This document shows positions 61,034-64,000 of a stretch of 64,000 nt of DNA, in pieces (positions within the stretch are counted from its first letter, which is position 1; each line of letters starts with the position of its first letter). This DNA is from Brevibacterium mcbrellneri ATCC 49030 (GTDB lineage Bacteria > Actinomycetota > Actinomycetes > Actinomycetales > Brevibacteriaceae): assembly GCF_000178455.1 (NCBI RefSeq), contig NZ_ADNU01000012.1:1-64000 (forward strand). Reading direction: 5' to 3'. A program made the translations under genes and the position numbers. The notes beneath the pieces were generated by a model, which saw only the letters and a program-made list of their open reading frames with translations, was not told the DNA's origin and ran no database searches.

Positions 61034-62088
61034 GCGACTGGATGGGACTAGTCTGGCTGGTTTTCCTGTTAGCTGGAAACGCTTTTTTCGTTGCAGCCGA
61101 GTTCGCTGTCGTGTCCGCTAAACGTGCCCAGATCGAACCGCTGGCAGAAGAAGGTCGTAAAACAGCGAAAACCACCCTATACGCGATGGAACACGTGTCG
61201 CTCATGCTGGCGATCTGTCAGCTAGGTATTACGGTGTGTTCACTGCTCATTGGTAATCTCTCAGAACCAGCTATCCACCACCTACTGATAGGGCCACTTA
61301 ACTATCTGTCGATCCCGGAGCAGGCCTCGGGAGTTATCAGCTTTGTTCTTGCATTAGGAATCGTCACCTACCTTCACGTTGTAGTTGGTGAAATGATTCC
61401 AAAGAACATTGCCTTGGCGACCTCCCGCACATCCGCCCTATTGCTCGCGCCGCCTCTCGTTTTCCTGGCTAAAATCTTTGGGTTTGTGATTCGTCCGCTG
61501 AACTGGTTTGCCAACTTCTTGCTGAGGCTGGTGGGCGTGACGCCTCGTAATGACGTGAACGCGGCGTACACCGTTGAAGAAGTCCAGCAGATCGTTGCCG
61601 AATCTAAGCGTGAAGGACTGCTCAATGACGAAACAGACTTGTTGAAGGGCGCGCTTGAGTTCTCGGACAAGTCTGTGGGTGACGTCATGGTGGCATTGAG
61701 CTCTGTTGTCACGATTCATGACGATGCAACGCCTGAGTATATTGAGCACCTGGTGGGTCGAACGGGGTATTCGCGCTATATCCTCATCGACGGCGATGGG
61801 CGGCCCGACAGCTATATTCACGTGAAAGATGTGCTGTACGCCGACACTCCAGAAACGTACACCGAACCCGTCCCAGCCAAGCGTTTCAGATCTATGGTTA
61901 CCGTGTCCGTCACAGATGAGATCGAAGAAGCGCTCGCCACAATGCAGCATGCGGGTAACCACGTGGGGCGTGTGATTGACGGTGATGGGAAGGTCGTTGG
62001 CGTGTTGTTCTTAGAAGATGTCCTAGAAGAGTTGGTGGGCGAAGTTCACGACGCAATGCAACGAAATCAGCCACGGACCCCTCGTTAA
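61030..62088 (+). CDS. Second CNNM-family membrane protein, without CorC_HlyC domain
   Basis: A 352-residue paralogue: transmembrane CNNM domain at 1-190 (FFVAAEFAVVSAKRAQIEPL, LGITVCSLLIGNLSEPAI, VVVGEMIPKNIAL), then a CBS pair (about 210-340) ending VVGVLFLEDVLEELVGEVHD. It ends there, lacking the C-terminal CorC_HlyC domain of its neighbour, so the two may form a heteromer in which one subunit lacks this domain. GTG start overlaps the upstream gene by four bases. Confidence 0.88.
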   Translation: MSDWMGLVWLVFLLAGNAFFVAAEFAVVSAKRAQIEPLAEEGRKTAKTTLYAMEHVSLMLAICQLGITVCSLLIGNLSEPAIHHLLIGPLNYLSIPEQASGVISFVLALGIVTYLHVVVGEMIPKNIALATSRTSALLLAPPLVFLAKIFGFVIRPLNWFANFLLRLVGVTPRNDVNAAYTVEEVQQIVAESKREGLLNDETDLLKGALEFSDKSVGDVMVALSSVVTIHDDATPEYIEHLVGRTGYSRYILIDGDGRPDSYIHVKDVLYADTPETYTEPVPAKRFRSMVTVSVTDEIEEALATMQHAGNHVGRVIDGDGKVVGVLFLEDVLEELVGEVHDAMQRNQPRTPR

Positions 62089-62194
62089 ATTGCGATGTGT
62101 AACACGTGTGTTCAAGGTACTTTACTGTGCATATGGCCTGTGACCTGCACTTTTGAATGCAGATGTGAGGTGTGGCACAATAAACCAAGCTTGA

Positions 62195-62245
62195 ATGTCA
62201 CAAAGTTATGACTTATCGTTACATTTCGTTACTATGTTGTGACAT
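62195..62245. promoter_or_regulatory. Inverted and direct repeats upstream of the M15 peptidase gene
   Basis: ATGTCACAA (62195-62203) and TTGTGACAT (62237-62245) form a perfect 9-bp inverted repeat. Between them lie two GTTAC direct repeats 10 bp apart. GTCAC/GTTAC repeats recall sites of response regulators such as MtrA that control cell-wall hydrolases in actinobacteria. The rest of the 201-bp gap holds a ribosome binding site (AGGAGAAG) and nothing else I can identify. Confidence 0.45.
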
Positions 62246-62289
62246 GGGCTCAAGGCCACATGTGTAGTCAAAGATGTGAGGAGAAGTAG

Positions 62290-63189
62290 GTGGAGAACGA
62301 AACCATGCAACCTGCTGTACGGCGACGAGACCTTCGCCGCGCACGCAAATCGCAGTCTCGCAAGTTCCCCACTTTCGCGAAACTCACGTCTTTTGCTGTT
62401 GCACCCCAGGCAACCTCGGCGGCCCCAGCTGTCCGCGGTTCGAACGGTGCCGCATTGCGCGCTCTGCGTCGCAAGCGCAACGTGACTCTCTCCGCAGTTG
62501 GAACCTTCGCCGTAGCAGGTGCTGCAATGACCGCCACTCTTCTCTCTGGCGTGGGAGCTAGCTCTTCTGGGCAGGTCACAACCGAAGCAGATGCGAGCTC
62601 ACATGCGGTGTCCAGCGAAAGCGTTTCCGGCGGAGCCAACGGAGACGACGACATTCTGGCAGGACAGAGCGGTGCAGTCGGCGGCGTTAAGGCCGACTCG
62701 AAGGGTGACCCACGCGCATCCTCACTTTCCGTCAAGCGCACCGCCCTTCCTGGTTGTGAAGGTAAGGTCCCAGAAGGTGAAGCACAAAACGGGCAGCTAC
62801 CAGAGGAGTGGCTGTGCAATCTGGGCATTGGTGACCACAAGTTGCGCCAGGATGCCGCTGTTGCATTCGCAAAAATGAACGCAGCGTACAAGGCCGACAC
62901 TGGAAAAGACTTCGAACTCACAGACACATACCGCACCTTGGACGCGCAGGTGAGCGTTGCAGGCCGCAAGCCAGGTTTAGCTGCAAAGCCAGGAACCTCC
63001 CTGCACGGAATGGGTCTAGCAATTGACTTTGGTGGCGGTGCCGCACAAGCAAGCGGACCGCTGTACGACTGGCTCGTGAAGCACGGACACGAATACGGCT
63101 GGGAAAACCCAGACTGGGCTAAGTCCTCCAAGTACGAACCATGGCACTGGGAGTACGTGCCTGGTCGTCAAGGCGTCAAGGGATACTGA
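62290..63189 (+). CDS. M15-family D,D-carboxypeptidase-like protein, membrane-anchored
   Basis: A 299-residue protein. About 60 basic residues precede a hydrophobic segment (LSAVGTFAVAGAAMTATLL, about 68-86), so it is probably a type II membrane protein facing the cell wall. A Ser/Gly/Asp-rich linker follows, and the C-terminal domain has the VanY/M15 zinc signature TSLHGMGLAIDFGGG (about 236-250) and YEPWHWEYVPG (about 281-291). It should cleave D-Ala-D-Ala-type peptide bonds in peptidoglycan. Start is GTG 62290 behind AGGAGAAG. The long basic N-terminus is unusual for this family. Confidence 0.85.
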   Translation: MENETMQPAVRRRDLRRARKSQSRKFPTFAKLTSFAVAPQATSAAPAVRGSNGAALRALRRKRNVTLSAVGTFAVAGAAMTATLLSGVGASSSGQVTTEADASSHAVSSESVSGGANGDDDILAGQSGAVGGVKADSKGDPRASSLSVKRTALPGCEGKVPEGEAQNGQLPEEWLCNLGIGDHKLRQDAAVAFAKMNAAYKADTGKDFELTDTYRTLDAQVSVAGRKPGLAAKPGTSLHGMGLAIDFGGGAAQASGPLYDWLVKHGHEYGWENPDWAKSSKYEPWHWEYVPGRQGVKGY

Positions 63190-63215
63190 GCGACTCGAAC
63201 CACATGATCAAAAGA

Positions 63216-63249
63216 AATGGCCTTCTTAGTTACAACTAAGAAGGCCATT
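63216..63249. terminator. Bidirectional terminator between convergent genes
   Basis: AATGGCCTTCTTAGTT (63216-63231) and its exact complement (63234-63249), effectively a 14-bp stem with a small loop, separating the M15 gene from the acyl-CoA synthetase gene. Confidence 0.85.
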
Positions 63250-63260
63250 AGCGTGTGTGG

Positions 63261-64000
63261 CTATTTCAGCGAGTCACGGAGGACGTTCTTACGGATCTTC
63301 CCCGTGGAGGTGCGGGGAAGAGCATCAACGAACTTCACCTTCTTGGGAGTTTCAAACCCAGACATGCGAGCGCGTGCATAGTCGATGATCTCCTTTTCGA
63401 GTTCAACGCAGGCGGGGTCATCTGCTGACTCCACGCGATCGGAAAGGACGACGGCCGTGACAGCTTCGCCCCAGTGTGAATCTGGCGCAGCAACTACAGC
63501 AACCTCAACCACGCCAGGTGCGTCCAAGAGGATCTGCTCCACCTTGAGCGACGACACATTTTCGCCACCAGTCTTGATGATGTCCTTTGCACGGTCAGTA
63601 AACCAGACCGTGCCGTCATCGTCTTTGTAGCCAATGTCGCCGGAGTGGAACCAACCGTAGGCAAAAGCACTTGCGTTCGCTTGCGCGTTGTTCCAGTAGC
63701 CAGGGGTGACGTGCGGGCCACGGTAGACGATTTCGCCTTCCTGCCCGGGCTCCAAGAGTGTGCCGTCCGGACCCATGATTTCCATACGCACACTTGGCAC
63801 GGGCATTCCCCACGAGCCGCGCTTCTCTGGGTTTTGCGACGGCCAATGATGGACGGTCGCCGGGAGCACCTCGGTCTGACCCGACCCAAGAATAATGCGT
63901 GCGTCAGGCATGGCGTTTTGAAGGGCCGTCAGCACGGAGTCGGGCATGTGCGTCATTGCGTAAATTGCGGTTTTGACCGAACTGATGTTCGCTGTCACCT
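63261..64000 (-). CDS. AMP-forming acyl-CoA synthetase, C-terminal part (gene continues past the window)
   Basis: About 246 residues of an ANL-superfamily ligase that activates a carboxylic acid with ATP and CoA. Visible motifs are SGQTEVLPATVHHWP (A5-like region), GWFHSGDIGYKDDDGTVWFT (A7), DRAKDIIKTGGENVSSLKVE (A8) and PRTSTGKIRKNVLR (A10, with the catalytic Lys). Chain length cannot be told from this part. The start is outside the window; an internal Met near 63998 is not the true start. Co-occurrence with oleate hydratase 54 kb away does not imply linkage. Confidence 0.88.
   Translation of the reverse strand, partial: VTANISSVKTAIYAMTHMPDSVLTALQNAMPDARIILGSGQTEVLPATVHHWPSQNPEKRGSWGMPVPSVRMEIMGPDGTLLEPGQEGEIVYRGPHVTPGYWNNAQANASAFAYGWFHSGDIGYKDDDGTVWFTDRAKDIIKTGGENVSSLKVEQILLDAPGVVEVAVVAAPDSHWGEAVTAVVLSDRVESADDPACVELEKEIIDYARARMSGFETPKKVKFVDALPRTSTGKIRKNVLRDSLK

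Noticed and set aside
62089-62289. c-di-AMP (ydaO-type) riboswitch upstream of the cell-wall peptidase
   Set aside because: Such riboswitches are common before actinobacterial wall hydrolases, but the gap is short and I could not find the conserved core or pairing.

Overview
The window looks like chromosome from a mid-GC actinomycete, probably Micrococcales; I cannot name the genus. The evidence is the mycothiol-type SigR/RsrA pair, multifunctional 2-oxoglutarate decarboxylase Kgd, AdnAB, UvrD2, GuaB1, DUF3107, DUF3117, the 24-residue ribosomal protein bL37 and many leaderless promoters (TAnnnT 6-8 nt before ATG). From memory, gene content around 16.9-38.7 kb resembles M. tuberculosis Rv3193c-Rv3211, and guaB1 plus two CNNM genes resembles Rv1841c-Rv1843c.

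Bases 1-3,000 are accessory and decayed: a frameshifted DUF222 (13E12) gene with an SOS-type box upstream, a 23-bp degenerate tandem array, an ArsR-type regulator with a small membrane protein and a palindromic operator, a broken DUF4192 gene, a 3' half of tRNA-Arg(CCU), and two copies of a structured repeat that both start at the tRNA anticodon-loop sequence. This looks like the scar of one or more lost integrative elements.

Bases 3,000-16,100 hold lysine/cell-wall genes (dapD and dapE divergent), a LOG-family protein, a DivIVA-like membrane protein, a PIG-V-type glycosyltransferase, a TetR-oleate hydratase operon, DUF3117, an O-methyltransferase, TatB, Mrp, a stress-type membrane protein and two peptidases. 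Bases 16,100-38,700 hold RNA/DNA maintenance: a PHP phosphoesterase, DEAD-box helicase, ferritin-like protein, DUF3107, TetR, AdnA-AdnB (end resection), a degenerate phosphotransferase, NudC lacking its zinc cysteines, UvrD2, an orphan E1/ThiF-like protein, a DnaA-box-rich structured intergenic region, a YgjP-type metallopeptidase, NUDIX, a DUF2342 protein, a PDZ-Lon protease and UPF0182.

Initiator tRNA-fMet at 38.8 kb is followed by a complete type I restriction system (hsdM-hsdS-hsdR) bracketed by a 15-bp direct repeat, one copy of which lies in the tRNA terminator. Then come a GNAT enzyme, a frameshifted class V aminotransferase, a class I aminotransferase-hisN-rsgA-aroA-doxX block on the minus strand, divergent sigR-rsrA behind a perfect SigR-type promoter, bL37, an SGNH protein and kgd. 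The right end carries guaB1, two CNNM membrane proteins behind a candidate leader-peptide attenuator, an M15 peptidase and the 3' part of an acyl-CoA synthetase gene.

The signals I consider most worth testing are the DnaA-box cluster with a box in the loop of a long hairpin (31.6-32.0 kb), the leaderless uORF with an embedded terminator before the CNNM genes (59.6 kb), the direct repeats around the restriction cassette, and the tRNA-Arg scar at the left end.
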